Positions 45,356 through 58,495 are shown, counted from the first letter of the stretch. The stretch is 64,000 nt of DNA from Pseudisothecium myosuroides (GCA_951799445.1 OX637295.1:496001-560000); one strand, 5' to 3'. Notes: generated from the sequence alone by a model not told the origin. Numbers and translations are program-made.

Positions 45356-46950
45356 ATGAGAAGAAATATAAGGAGCGAGAGAAGGTCTGAACGATTGAAG
45401 AAGAATCAAGGAGAATCGTCTGGACCTGGTTTTAGTGATCCGGATAACTCTGATCCGGGTGACCAACCCATCTTTGTACCCGCGCCTGGAGAGCAGATCG
45501 AGAGTCCGAGATCGGAAAATACTTCGTCAACTTCTGAACGAGGATCGAAACCGGAAGGAGAAGAACCTGAATCAGAAGAAGAAGACGTCATGACCCGGTT
45601 GAGGTACAAGCGTTTCAAGGGCGACGGAAGCCAAAATGCGGATGAATGGCTATGCGAGTTTGAGTCAACTGCACTCGCCAACCAAGAGAATGAGGCGGCC
45701 CAGCAAAGAATCTTCCAAGGATTGCTGAAGGGGGAAGCTCTCAATTAGTACCAAGATGTTCCGGATCTGATCTGGAATAACTGGGATCAACTGAGAACGG
45801 ACTTTCTGCAAGCGTTTCGGGAAGTTGGTGGAAAAGCCAGAGCTTTGGGCCGGTTGAGTACACTCACGATGAAATCGTCCGAATCCGTGAGGAAGTATGG
45901 GCAGAGAGTGAAAGCTCTCATGCAGAAATTAACCACTGAGATTGCTCCTAGTTTGCAGGTGGAGTGGTACGTTGCCGGATTACCCGAGTCTATGGGGTTC
46001 CTGATCCGACAAACGCGCCCAAGGACACTCCGAGAGGCCATGGATGCTGCAACCAATTACGAGAATTTAGCACAGTCACTCTGGAAGTCCCTGAAACGAA
46101 GCGAAGAGCAAGCCAGAGGAAAGGGTAAGAAGATCGACCGGAAATCGAAGCATCGAAAGAAGGTCTCAGACTCGGAAAGTACTTCTGAGTTGACCGGATT
46201 GGAAGTTTCCGATCCGAGTTCATCCAGTTCGGATGCAGAACGGAGTATTTCACCTCCCCGACATTCGTCCAAGAAGGGGCAGAGTCGAAAGACCGTTGTG
46301 AAAGTGAAGGCAGAGAAGACGGATTCTAAGAAGGCAATCAAGAAACTCCAAGACACTTTGGAGGCGATCAAGGTCAACATCGCGGAGAACAGGAGACCAA
46401 GACGGATTGTTCCGACTTCCCGATCCAACGTCTGGTGCAGAAGGTGTGGAGAACCGGGTCACTATCTGAGTGAATGCCAAAGAACCCACCCAAAGCACGT
46501 TCATTTTGTATATCCAGAAGAAGAAGAGGTTTACTACACCATGGCACTTGAGGAAGAAGAAGAAGTTTATCAGATTCAGCCGACATATGCAAGAGGGAAG
46601 GGGATTGCTGTTCCAATATGCTGAACCGGAACTTTTTACCAGGACCTAGTCAAGGGATCATGATGTAGCAACCGATGCGAGCAGCTGGATATCTGGAAAG
46701 ACAAGTGGTGATTTGTTATGGTTATGGAGAATTGGGACACTATTCCAATAACTGTCCTAACAAGGGAGTAGCACAAGGTGCGCCACGGATTCTTCCATGC
46801 CAGAACTACCAAGAGTATGGACATCCGGAGTTTCAATGTCCAAAACCAGTACAGCCGAGACCGGTTTACAAGCAAGTCCAGATTCTTCCCAGGGAGCAAA
46901 CCGCACTCAACTACGGTCACTCAGCTGGAACGGAGAATACGGAAAAATGA
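45356..46950 (+). pseudogene. Gag of the gypsy element, interrupted
   Basis: Gag forms the retrotransposon particle and packages RNA. The frame from ATG 45,356 has the usual acidic start, then MTRLRYKRFKGDGSQNADEW and the capsid-like helix region, a basic/Ser-rich linker, and a zinc knuckle WCRRCGEPGHYLSECQ near 46,433-46,480. A TAG at 45,746-45,748 stands where related Gag proteins have Trp (GEALN, stop, YQD). The frame ends at 46,624 and knuckle-like sequence (CYGYGELGHYSNNC, CQNYQEYGHPEFQC) continues in another frame to 46,950, so an indel near 46,600-46,675 is likely. These second and third knuckles are degenerate. Confidence 0.8.
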
Positions 46951-49900
46951 CGGTGCGAGGTGGAGCTGCCAGAAGGAGCGGAGAGCGTGGTCAACCGAGT
47001 ATCGACCCGCAGTTCCACCAGGAACCAATCCGGTCGGACTAGTAGGAGTAGTAAGAAGAAGTCGAGAAGGAAACCGGAATCAAGTAGTGATTCGGATCGT
47101 CTTCCTCCAGAGCCAAGACCGGAACCGGAGTTAGTTCACTCTGAGGAAGGGGTAGGCAGCAACCAGATTCCAATAGATATCGGTGCAGAGATACAAACGG
47201 AAATCTCTAGATCGGGTATGGAACGGAATCAAAAGAAAGTTAGTTTTAGTGATACACCAGTGATCATTAATCCGGATGTGAATACACATGAGTATAGCAT
47301 CATCCAGGATATCAAGGATCAGAAGGCAAATGTGACTATCGGACAGCTCCTGCATGACAACGTGATGTATCAAAAGCTAATCCGAGACGTCTGGACACGG
47401 AAACGGAAGAAGAAAGTAAAGCTGCCAGCGGTTGCAGTCAACTTCTCTCAACCGGAAGATTCCGGAGCTCCAGAGGTCACTGTGGAGATAGAAGGATGTG
47501 CGATTCCCAAAGTTACGATCGATGGCGGATCGGGAGTTAACTTGATGCTGGAGGACACAGCATTTGACTTGGGATTCACCACATTTGAGGCCACGGAACA
47601 AGTTCTCCGGATGGTGGACCAGTCTCGAGTACATCCGGTCGAGAAGCTTTCACAAGTTCCAACCCGGATTGGAGAAAAGGACTACCTGCTGAACTATGTT
47701 ATTATACGTGTTCATAAAGGTAGACCCTTTCCGATGCTACTCGGTAGACCCTGGTTATATTTCGCTCGAGTACTTGTGAATTGGTGAGCCAAGGAACTGG
47801 TGGTAGGGAAACCTTCCAACCGGATTCCTTGGGCCACTGAGAAGCATTTAGGAGAGACCAGTGATTCGGATGGCTACACGACGGACTGGTCAGAACCGGA
47901 AGATTCCGCCACCAGTTATTACGTGGATTCGTTCGAGGACCAATTCGAGGCGAACTATGGATTTTCCGATGCTGTGTTAGAGCATCATCTGGAAGAAATC
48001 CAGGGACCAGTAGTAGAAGATCGATCTTTGGGAGAGTCGAGTGTTCCGCTCACAGCCGAGTGGGTCGCTCAACAGATCAAGATCGAAAATCTACCAACTA
48101 GTCAGAGTGAAACAAGAAAATCCGGTTGGGGTAATTTAGCTTCCTTTCCTGAGGAAGTATATGCAGAAAAAGTCAAACCGGTTGTTTCACCCACTGAGTA
48201 TGAGAAGGAGAGTATTGAACCCAACAGGAGTTTTTACCTTAGTAAACTCTTGAAGGATACGGAGAAATTCGGTTATACTAAACTTCTAAAGGAGTATCTC
48301 GACGTGTTTGCTTGGGAGCCATCCGATCTAAAGGGTATTCCCCCTCATTTAGGAGAACACCGCATCGACCTGACGGAAGGATCTGTTTCGGTTCGACAGC
48401 GACAGTACCGGCTCAACCTCAAGTATTCGTTGATGGTTAAGGAGGAAATCGATCGGTTGCTGGAAGCAAGATTCATTTATCTGGTCCACAACTCTGAATG
48501 GGTTTCTCCTATTGTGGTGGTTCCAAAGAAAATTGGAGTGGATGGGAAAGTCAAGATTCGAGTTTGCCAAGATTTCCGGAAATTGAACGCAGCCACGAAG
48601 AAGGATTACTTTCCTCTTACGTTCACCGATCTCATTTTGGACCACGTTGCTGGCCATGATTGTTACAGTTTCTTAGACGGATTTTCCGGTTACAACCAGG
48701 TGTTCATCTGGTGGTGCAATCAGTTGAAGACCACATTCACGACAGAATGGGGGACTTATGCTTTCACCCGGATGCCGTTCGGCCTGTGTAATGCACTCGG
48801 AACGTTTCAGCGACTGATGATGGACATTTTCAAGGATTTCCTTTGGCATTTCCTTGAGGTATTCATAGACGACTTTGCAGTTTTCAGTGACCAGGAAAGT
48901 CATCTCGAGTGTTTGTGGAAGACATTCCAAAAATGCCGAGAAACCGGTTTGAAGCTACATCCGGGCAAGTGTTTTTTCGGAATGGGATCCGGAATCTTAC
49001 TTGGTCATGTAGTGAGCAAGACCGGATTACAGGCTGATCTGGAGAAAGTGAGAGTGATGCTCACTTTGCTACCTCCAACCTGTGTTAAAGAAATCCGTGG
49101 ATTTCTTGGATGTGTGGGATACTACCGGCGATTCATCGACGGATATGCCAAGAGGGCTATTCCACTCACGGAACTTCTGAAGAAAGATACAAATTTCGTT
49201 TGGACGGAAAAGAGACAACAGGCCTTTGAAGATCTAAAGACCCAGTTAGCTAAAGCTCCAATCCTTTCGGTTCCGGATTGGACAAAGGAGTTCCATATTA
49301 CTCTCGATGCATCCGGTTGGTGTTTGGGTTCCATTCTTTGGCAGTTTGACGCAGAGAGGCGTGAGAATCCGATTTACTATGCGAGCAGACAAATGAGTTT
49401 GGCGGAACGGAATTACACAACCATGGAACGAGAGGCGTTAGCGGTGGTGTATTCTTGTAAGAAGTTCCGACACTATCTACTCGGATACAAGGTAATTTTC
49501 CACACGGATCATGATTCTTTGAAGTACCTTGTCAACAAACCGGATTTGTCAGGCCGAATTGCTAGATGGATTTTGCTTTTACAAGAATTTGACTACGAAG
49601 TTGTAGTGAAATTAGGAAAGGCAAATGTGAATGAGGATTACCTGTCGAGACAGAGAGGACAGAAATCCGTAGCGGATATTTCCGCTCACTTTCCAGATGA
49701 GTTCCCGGATACTGTGGAAGATCTAGTTTTTGTAGAAAACCTGGATCCTCCTTTGGCAAAGGTCTTTCACCTCAACAATGAGACTGTTTCAGAGTATCAA
49801 GATATCATAGATTACCTAGTCGAGTTTAGATACCTGGAACAGATGAGTATAGAGGAAAAAGAAATCTTCCAAAGAAAAGTAGCTCCTTATACCCTAATTA

Positions 49901-51063
49901 GAGGAGTCCTTTTTAAGTTAGGAATGGATGACATTCTTAGGCGATGTTTGGAGTCTGCGGAACGGAAGAAAGTGATCCGAGCTCTTCATGCCGGAGATTC
50001 AGGAGGGCATTTTGCCTTTGTAAATACAGTGAAACGGATCCGATCAACCGGATACTGGTGGCTGTATTTACACCGAGATGTTAGAAATTTTGTTAAAAGC
50101 TGCGATCAGTGTCAACGGACAGGAGCACCATCCTTCCGGAATCACTGGCCGTTGACTCCTATCATTCCCCTAGCACCGTTTGAGAAATGGGGGATAGATT
50201 TTATTAGACCTATTTTTTCGGTCAGTGCACGGAAAAAGAGGTACATTATTCTAGCCACGGATTATGCAACCAAATGGGTAGAGGCCAAAGCGACACAAAA
50301 AAACAATGCGGAGACTTCAGCAAACTTTCTGTTTGAAGACATCCTCATGCCGTTTGGTCACCCATTGGAACTGGTCAGCGACCGGGGAACCCATTTCCTC
50401 AATGATGTCATTGTCGACCTAACCAACAAGTATCTTACCAAGCACCAGAAGACGACTCCCTACAACCCGAAAGCGAACGGATTGACGGAGCGGGCGAACG
50501 GAATTATTGGTAAGATCTTGAACAAGATGGTTTCCGCTCACAAAACGGATTGGGACCAGAAACTACCTTCAGCAGTTCACGCGTACAACACCACAGAAAA
50601 GACCACAACCAGAAAGACACCGTACTTTTTGGTTTTTGGTCAGGAAACAGTCTATGGAGTGGAGTTGGAAGTGGAAACATTTCGAGTCATGGCAGCTCGA
50701 AGTGCAGTGTCAAGGATGGATACACTTTCAAGACTTCTCGCCATTGAAGAACTGGAAGAGATCCGGAATGGAGCCCTGAAGAGAACCCTGGGAGTGCAGA
50801 ACAAGCGCAAGGAAGACTACGACCGGAAACTTCTAGCGGATCACAGAATCTGAGAAGGAGGACTGGTTCTTCCCTATGATAACCGTTATAAAGATTTTCC
50901 AGGTAAGTTACATACTCAGTGGATGGGACCTTTCCGAGTCAATCAAGTTTTCTAGAACGGATCTCTACAACTCCAGAATCTGCAAGGACAGTGGTTGGAT
51001 TCTCGTATGAATGGATTGAGAATGAAGAAGTATACCGAAGCTTCTTCATCAGATGAAGATTGA
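46951..51063 (+). pseudogene. Pol polyprotein of the gypsy element, interrupted
   Basis: Order: aspartic protease with VTIDGGSGVNLML (47,514-47,552); reverse transcriptase with CQDFRKLNAATKKDYFPL, DGFSGYNQ, MPFGLCNA and the catalytic VFIDDF (about 48,858-48,877); RNase H from LDASG to TDHDSLKY; integrase with a His-His-Cys-Cys knuckle ending CDQCQ and catalytic Asp in GIDFI, Asp in SDRGTHF and Glu in GLTERANG. Downstream, LPYDNRYKDFPGKL and GPFRVNQVF match the usual integrase tail. In-frame stops: TGA 46,948, TGA 47,785 (between protease and RT), TGA 50,851 and TAG 50,953. The core of 1,017 residues from 47,800 to 50,853 is uninterrupted. The catalytic residues are present, so decay is recent. 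Confidence 0.9.
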
Positions 51064-51088
51064 TAGTGTTCGCGAGGACGCTCACAGA

Positions 51089-51102
51089 TGAGAAAGGGGT
51101 AA
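51089..51102 (+). promoter_or_regulatory. Polypurine tract
   Basis: GAGAAAGGGG lies directly before the 3' LTR start at 51,103, where plus-strand priming would occur. Confidence 0.75.
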
Positions 51103-52387
51103 TGTCGTAGTGTAAATTTTTGGTTTTTCTAAGTTACCTGAAATATGGAACGGAAACCGTAAACTAGGGATCCGGATTCAAGCAGGAGATAACAAAAAAC
51201 TAAAAATTAGTCACGGAACGGAATTAGTGGACAATCCGGATTCGATCGGAATCTAACTCGGATTAGAGTTGGAACGGATCTGAGTTGGAACGGATCAAGG
51301 AGTAGATCCGGGTATGGTAGAATAGTTAGGATGTAGTTTTGTAAATTTGTTAGGATGGACCGGATCGGATTTGATCCGGTTTGTTTGGTTTGGATCGGGT
51401 TTTATCCGGTCTGACCGGACCGGCAGGGACCGAAAGTTCCGCACGAACTTTCGAAGGCCCTTTTTGTTGACTTTGAGATTTTAAAATGTATATAAGTCAG
51501 TCTGCGAAGGAGACTGGGAGTCTTTTCTTCTGAGTTTTCTTGTATTTTCTATTAGTTTCTTGTTGTGCATCTTTCTCGAGTGTGGCAGAGTTGTATGGTG
51601 AGAAGTTAGGAGGGCGCAAGTTGGTTTGGGAGTGATTTCTCCCCTTGGTGTTACTGTTTTGCTCTTATGTGCAAGTGAGTGGGTAGAAAAAGAGTTGGGA
51701 GTGGGTTTTCAGTTCCTCAGCACTTCTACAGTTCAGGATTCCGGGCGAGAAAGCCGTTGTTAGGCTAAGCGGATAGGGAGGGATTCCTTAGTCGCGCTAG
51801 AGCTCTTGGGTAGGAAATCCGGTTGAGTGTCCGATCTCCTGTGAGGTCTCGCTGCTTTAGTTGGTAAATGGAAGAACTTTAGCTGATGTTGGAACGGACG
51901 GGTTCACTTGTAACCACCTAACTTTGTACGGGAGGGAATTTGGCGTCAAGGTCGTTGTAGTATGAGAGGATCGTACGAGGGGTCTTTGTGTGACCTGCAA
52001 TCCGGATTGCTATCCGGGTGGCTGTGAGAGATCAAACCGGATCCGGGTTAGTATAGGAAGTAGCAGAATAGAGAAGTGGGTCTTCAGCCACTATAAATCA
52101 CGGAAGGAGTGGCGAACCTGCCACTTTCAAAAGCAAGCGGCGAACCCTCCGATGGTAAAACAGAGGCTAAACTAAACCGGATTGGAGTGATAGTATGTGT
52201 GAGAGGACCGGAACGGATCGGTCCAGAGAAGTACCGGGATCGGAAGTTAAAAGATCCTGGATTGTGGTAGTTTTACAAGACCGGATAGCTGGACAGACCG
52301 GAAGAGATAGAGAGAGGTCTGGTCGTAGTTTTCTGTGTTTTGGTGTTTCCGGTTTTAGAAGTAGGACCGGAAAGTGGAAGTGGGATA
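51103..52387 (+). repeat. Direct 3' LTR, truncated
   Basis: Nearly identical to the 5' LTR up to GTGGGATA (5' LTR position 45,072) and then lost; the last 136 bp of the LTR are missing. It differs from the 5' LTR by scattered single-base changes and a small deletion after the TATA box. Confidence 0.88.
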
Positions 52388-54879
52388 CTAACCCAGATTT
52401 TTGCGTGTCACAGCACAGAGTAAGTAAATTCCCTGTTATACTCCCAAAAACCACTCTAAAGCATAACAAAATGACTCTAAAGATCGAATCCACGAGATTC
52501 TGTGAAGTGTCTAGCTCTATTTTGCTCCTAAGCTCAATCAATATCCCACTTCTACTTTCCGGTCCTACTTCTAAAACCGGAAACACCAAAACACAGAAAA
52601 CTACGACCAGACCTCTCTCTATCTCTTCCGGTCTGTCCAGCTATCCGGTCTTGTAAAACTACCACAATCTAGAATCTTCTAACTTCCGATCCCGGTACTT
52701 CTCTGGACCGATCCGTTCTGGTCCTCTCACACATACTATCACTCCAATCCGGTTTAGTTTAGCCTCTATTTTACCATCAGAGGGTTTGCCGCTTACTTTT
52801 GAAAGTGGCAGGCCCGCCACTCTTTCCGTGACTTATAGTGGCTGAAGACCCACTTCTCTATTCTGCTACTTCCTATACTAACCCGGATTCGGTTTGATCT
52901 CTCACAGCCACCTGTGAGCGCTTGTTTACCCACCCTTGGTAAAGAAGCGAGCACAACCAGGCTCTCGGTAATTAACCGTTCTGACTCGATCTATGGGTGT
53001 CTAGCGCCAATCCATTGTGCCTTCCAAGCAATGGATCTTTTCTATACTCCTAAGACTCGCTAATTTGGGTAATGAAGAAACAAAACAAAACCCTAATTGG
53101 AATTGCTATAACTGCTAAGTTTGAATCAAAGCCTAAAAGGGCTTGGTGGCTTAGGAGAAGAGTTGATTTTAGTCTAAGCTTATCTATCCTAAATGAAAGA
53201 GTACCTCATGCCATTTCTAAAAGTATAAAGCTTGTTTGATTTGGACTCTCCTACAGAGAGTTATAGACGAATGAAGTTTGACCGCTACTCAGTCCCTCAA
53301 ACTTCATCCATGCTTTTCTATGGACTCCAGATTTCGATTTGACTTGGGATTTGGGCTATGAGCCTGACCCCCTAATGTTAACCTAATTACCAAGTCTTGA
53401 CTCAAATGGATGAAATCTTCTAGGGTTCATCCATTACTTGTTCCAAACTTCATCCCTTTTTAACTGCTTGGGGTTTAGGTATTTCCTTAAGCTAGGTTTA
53501 GTTTTGGGTTACCCTAAACTTGTTCTAAGATGTTCTAAATCTATACTTAACCTAACCTTAATCTTAAAAGCCCCTAATCCGCCTTCTAATCTTACTTAAG
53601 GATTTTAAGTGTGGTTACCAATGTACTAATCATAGAACTTAAGACTTGTTCCGAGAAGATCTTGATTTTAGCTTTCTACTTTGACTAATCACATTAGATT
53701 TGAGTTTTCCTATCAAAAGTTATCCATGGATGAAGTTTGACCGCTAATCGGTCCTTCAAACTTCATCCGCCATTTACGGCTAGCCCTAATTTCAAAACTA
53801 ACTTCTAATTTCACGGTTGGGTTCCTAATCACTTTATCTTTTCAAATACTATTTCTTGTTCCTCTTAGATGAATTTTGCTAAGTTTCATCCAACATGATT
53901 CCCTAACTTCATCTGCCCATAACTCCTTCGTTTTAGCTTGGATTTGGATGAATGATGACTTTTGGGAATCCCGGGAACTTCTAATACAATGTTCTAAACT
54001 TAGTTTAACCCTGACTTTGGTTCTTCCCTACTCTAGCTCTCGGCCTCCTTCTAATTATCTTGATAAAACAAAGTTAAACACGGAAGAGTGGAGTGTTTAG
54101 GGGCCCACCTCATATTGGAGGTCTTGGATCAAACGGTCGAGGTTCCCCCCCTCGGCCATGTCCCTTCCTCTTGGATTCTTGGCTCCTTGAGTGATTCTTG
54201 AATCGGGGAAGATTTGAGAACGAAGTGGTAGAGGCGGTGGAATTTCTTTCTTCTCTTTCTTTCCACCCCTTCTTACACCAACCAACTTGTCTTCCAAAGT
54301 TCTTACGTGTTGACTTCGTTCTTACACCTCTTGCACCTTGGCCTTCCCAAGTGCTTACGCGATTGACCTTTTTTTTACGCCCAAGGGCACGCTCTTTTTT
54401 ACTCTTACGCTCACCCTTTTAGTGGTCCAAATTGGTTAGTTGAGATTTCCCCCAATCCATCCACTAGCACACCCCTCTCCTATTTCATCTTCCTCCTTGT
54501 TTGTGATGCTCAAGGTTTTTGGTTATGGTGTGTGGAGAGCTTGGGTGAGTTGTGCGTGGAGTGATTGTGTGAGCTTTTGCAGATTTTTGTGTGCTTTTAA
54601 TGATAATTCCTACTACAAGGTGTACCCCCAAATCTTTTTTCCTACTTTTCTTCCTTCTACTTCGAAGATATCTCTACTTCTACCACCCTAGCTTTCCACT
54701 TCTACTATCCTAATCTCCTATTTGGTCTACCCCTTTTCTTTCCTACCTCTACCACCCTAATTTCCCATTCATTCTATCCCTCCTTTCCCCATTTAGTCTA
54801 CCCCTTTTTTCCCCATTTTTTCTTCCTAAAAAGGAGAATCAAAAGGAACAAAAAAAAAACCCAACACGAACTGGCCGGA

Positions 54880-55255
54880 GGCGCGGCCTGGAGGCGCGGC
54901 TGCAAGCACGGGACCAGGCGCGGGTACGGGCTGCGGATATCGAGCGCGGGTACGGGCTGCGGGTACTGGGCTGCGAATACCGGGCTGCAGGTACCGGGCC
55001 GCGGGTATCAGGCTGCGGGTATGGGCTGCTGGTGCCGAGCTGCTGGTGCCGGGCTGCGGGTACCGGGCCGCGGGTATCGGGCTGCGGGTATCGGACTGCG
55101 GATATCGGGCGCGGGTACGGGCTGCCGGTACAGGCTGCGGGTGCCAGGCCGCGGGTATCAGGCTGCGGGTATGGGCTGCTGGTGCCGGGCTGCGGATACC
55201 GGGCCGCGGGTATCGGGCTGCGGGTACCGGGTCGCGGGTATCAGCTGCTCCGCTT
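54880..55255 (+). repeat. GC-rich minisatellite, CGGGCTGCGGGTAT-type units
   Basis: Units of about 12-15 bp, CGGGCTGCGGGTAT and CGGGCCGCGGGTAC, repeat more than twenty times. The surroundings are AT-rich. All frames are open through it and give Gly/Arg/Tyr/Ala peptide repeats, which I do not regard as genes. Confidence 0.9.
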
Positions 55256-55340
55256 GGCTGCTCCGCTTGGACTGGCTCTGCTTGGGCTGGCTCCCGCTTG
55301 GGCTGGCTCTTGCTGGGGCTGGCTCTCGCTGTAGGCTAGC
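55250..55340 (+). repeat. GGCTGGCTC tandem repeat
   Basis: About 18-21 bp units of GCTTGGGCTGGCTC(C/T) follow the minisatellite directly. Confidence 0.75.
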
Positions 55341-58300
55341 TCGGCTCGGTTTTTTCCCTTCCTTTGGACGTTTTCTGAACTTTTGGTAAGTGCCAAAAAT
55401 AATGACCGAGGCCACTTAAACCAAAGGAAAGCCAAAACTAATCCTAGTTCTACATGAATTTTTGCCTATAACGTTTTCCTAAGTTCTTGGATGCTAAACT
55501 TTGAAGGTTTCCAAGAATCTCTTGGAAACTAAACTTTGAACCGAGTTCTTTGGGGAGATCAAGGCTTCGCCGTCGAGTTGGGTTTAACACCAACTTTAGG
55601 ATTTCTCCCTACCCGTAGGTTCAAAGCTTCGCCGTATGGCGGATTTTTTTTAACACGCACTCTAGGACTAGGGGGGGATAATAGTCAAAGCTTCGCTGTC
55701 AACAAGGAGGGCCTACGTGACCACAAGCAATTTCAAAAGAGGAGGAAAACCGTTAGGACATAACCATCCTGGGGGGCCCACAACTCCATCGTACGGGGGG
55801 AGGACTACACGCCAAGGGTTCTTAGAGAGAGCAAAAGAGTTCCTCGACTGAGAGAGAAACACTCGGAGGTTAATCTAGACACGTGGGTTGGAAAACACAA
55901 TTCTTAAACACTAAAGACCTTCCAGTGGGCGGCAAAGCCAAGGCGCTGCGAGGGGAGCTTTAGGATCAGGACAAAACTCAAAGAACTCCCAAGCAAGTTA
56001 ATGCTTCAAGCAAAGTACTTCAATTGACAAGTTAGTGACCAAAGTGACTCAAAAATAAGCCAAATAATACCCAAGACTACTCAAAACTCATAGACACAAA
56101 AGAAGAAGGACCCCCAAGACCTTCAAAAGCTGAAAATAGAACAACAACGGAGCACCACGTGCTCAAAACACCGTGGAAGTGCCTTTGGCTAAAATTGCCA
56201 AAAAATCCAACATAAGTTGGACCCACGGACCTAAAACATGAATGGGGGTGGTTTTGGAGAGAAATGAGGGCCCTTTTATAGGTTTCCCAAGGCCCTCACC
56301 TCCCCTCTTTTAACCTAGGTAACCCTATCAACTTGGATTTTCATCCTTATCTTTTAGGATTTTCACGTAGTTTGGGTTTTACGTTGGTCCAACACTCTAA
56401 CTATTGGAGATTAACTCCAAATCAAAAATCAATTGCGCCATTGGCTTCAGAAGGCCATTTTTAGTCCTAAGGTCCTCCTATCCCCTATTCCAACGCCAAA
56501 ATCCCACCGTAAGCTATCGCCAACTAGAGTTAGTAAAAGAGGTAAAAATCTACTTTTTGGAGGTTACCTTTTCTGACAAAGGTGACTAGCCAGGGTGGTC
56601 TGGGAGGTCTCAGGGAGTAAGAAAAGACCCTTCGTTGACTTTGTTCTGACTTTGTGTGCTCCCGAGACGCCGGTCAACTCCACGTAAATCTCGCCGCGTG
56701 GATAATTCGAAGGAATGTCGGTGATTCGGCCGTCTCCCGCTATCGAAACACCATGAAACTCGTCAGGGCGTGTTATTAGCATAAAAGAAACTATCCTAAT
56801 TTTTAGTAAGATTTTACCGCTACCTGGGTAATTATCGTGAATTTTCCCTTGTGGTTTTAGGCGGTTGACCGTCCGGAAGGAGTATTTCTTCAATCCAGAA
56901 AATTCCGAAACTTCTTGGGGAACCTCTCATGGGGTTTCCCAAGAGATTTGCAAGGTCACATCTTGATCTTGCATGTCTTGGTACGGAGGGCAAAAAGATA
57001 CCTCCGTTGGTTTACCAGCAGTCAGGGAATCTTTCGCATACGGGAGAATCTTGGCGAATGGATTTCGCTTTTGACTTCCCGGTACGGTTTAGAACCAAGA
57101 TCACAATCCGGTGACCGTAGATTCCTCCACTGGCCTGTCTTGCGAAAGTGACACCTGCAAGCTAACAATTGGGGTTTCTACTATTCGTCGATGGGATGGG
57201 GAAACTGAAACCTCTCTTGGGGAATCTACCTAAGAATCTCCCTAGACTTCCCTCAGACCAATTTAGCCCAGCTTGGTCACTTGCATAGTGATTTTAGGCT
57301 ATTTTAGGTAAGAACCCTCAAACCTTCTAGTTCCCACTACTTCTATGGCTCCAACCTATTTACAAGTGGATTTTAGGACTATTCTAAGGAGAAAAGGCTA
57401 TTTAGGACCAAAGGGCATATTGGTATGTAACATGTCCATTCTGGTTTTACACTCTTTTTAGGGCTTTTTGTGTATAATTATGACTTAATTTGTACAATCT
57501 AAAAAAAAAAAAGACTATAAGTCCCAAGTGACGAATTGGGAGCTCACACCACCCGGATAGCAATCCGGATTGCAGGTCACACAAAGACCCCCCGTACGAT
57601 CCTCTCATACTACAACGACCTTGACGCCAAATTTCCTCCCGTACAAAGTTAGGTGGTTACAAGTGAACCCGTCCGTTCCAACATCAGCTAAAGTTCTTCC
57701 GTTTACCAACTAAGGCAGCGAGACCTCACAGGAGATCGGACACTCAACCGGATTTCCTACCCAGGAGCTCTAGCGCGACTAAGGAATCCTTCCCTATCCG
57801 CTTAGCCTAACGACGGCTTTCTTGCCCGGAATCCTGAACTGTAGAAGTGCTAAGGAACTGAAAACCCACTCCCAACTCTTTTTCTACCCACTCACTTGCA
57901 CATAAGAGCAAAACAGTAACACCAAGGGGAGAAATCACTCCCAAACCAACTTGCGCCCTCCTAACTTCTCACCATACAACTCTGCCACACTCAGGAAAGA
58001 TGCACAACAAGAAACTAATAGAAAATACAAGAAAACTCAGAAGAAAAGACTCCCAGTCTCCTTCGCAGAGACTGACTTATATACATTTTAAAATCTCAAA
58101 GTCAACAAAAAGGGCCCCCGAAAGTCCGTGCAGAACTTTCGGTCCCTGCCGGTCCGGTCAGACCGAATAAAACCCGATTTGAACCAGACAGACCAGATCA
58201 AATCTGGTCCGGTCCATCCTAACAAATTTACAAAACTACATCCTAACTATTCTACCATACCCGGATCTACTCCTTGATCCGTTCCAAATCTGATCCGTTC

Positions 58301-58495
58301 CAACTCAGATCCGTTCCAACCCTAATCCGAGTTAGATTCCGATCGAATCCGGATTGTCCACTAATTCCATTCCGTTCCGTGACTAATTTTTAGTTTTTTG
58401 TTATCTCCTGCTTGAATCCGGATCCCTAGTTTACGGTTTCTGTTCCATATTTCAGGTAACTAAGAAAAACCAAAAATTTACACTGCGACATCACC

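Larger units (their letters stand above)
52913..57548 (+). mobile_element. Nested 4.6 kb LTR-like element N
   Basis: It starts TGTGAGCGC and ends GGGAGCTCACA (7-bp terminal inverted repeat TGTGAGC/GCTCACA) and is flanked by CCACC (52,908-52,912 and 57,549-57,553); removing it restores the LTR. No retrotransposon protein is recognisable, so it is either a very long solo LTR or a large non-coding derivative. Related to element F. It contains a GC-rich minisatellite at 54,880-55,340. Confidence 0.78.
43786..58490 (+). mobile_element. Ty3-gypsy retrotransposon ending in an extra inverted LTR
   Basis: Order on +: 5' LTR 43,786-45,208; PBS; gag-pol; polypurine tract; truncated direct 3' LTR 51,103-52,387; then a full LTR in inverted orientation from 52,406 to 58,490, itself split by a 4.6 kb insertion. 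The outer bases are TGTCGCAG on the left and its complement CTGCGACA on the right, and TCACC flanks both (43,781-43,785 and 58,491-58,495). The 5-bp duplication shows that the whole composite was inserted as a unit or that both outer ends are original. Domain order protease-RT-RNase H-integrase and the PBS type place it near the Tat/Athila side of Ty3-gypsy. Confidence 0.85.
52393..58490 (-). repeat. Inverted LTR beginning at the primer-binding-site CCA
   Basis: On + the segment starts CCAGATTTTTGCG, the complement of the first bases of the PBS and the PBS-LTR spacer, followed by the complete LTR in inverted orientation (52,406-52,912 and 57,554-58,490). Similarity to the element ends exactly at CCA. 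Five bases (CTAAC) separate it from the truncated direct LTR. The two LTRs form a large imperfect palindrome around 52,390; an open frame of about 150 codons across it is fortuitous. Confidence 0.85.

Noticed and set aside
52195..52656. 153-codon open frame at the gypsy LTR junction
   Set aside because: It runs across two inverted LTR pieces and is created by the palindrome.
54895..55389. Gly/Arg/Tyr-rich open frames in three frames
   Set aside because: They arise from the GC-rich minisatellite and have no starts or motifs that support a gene.
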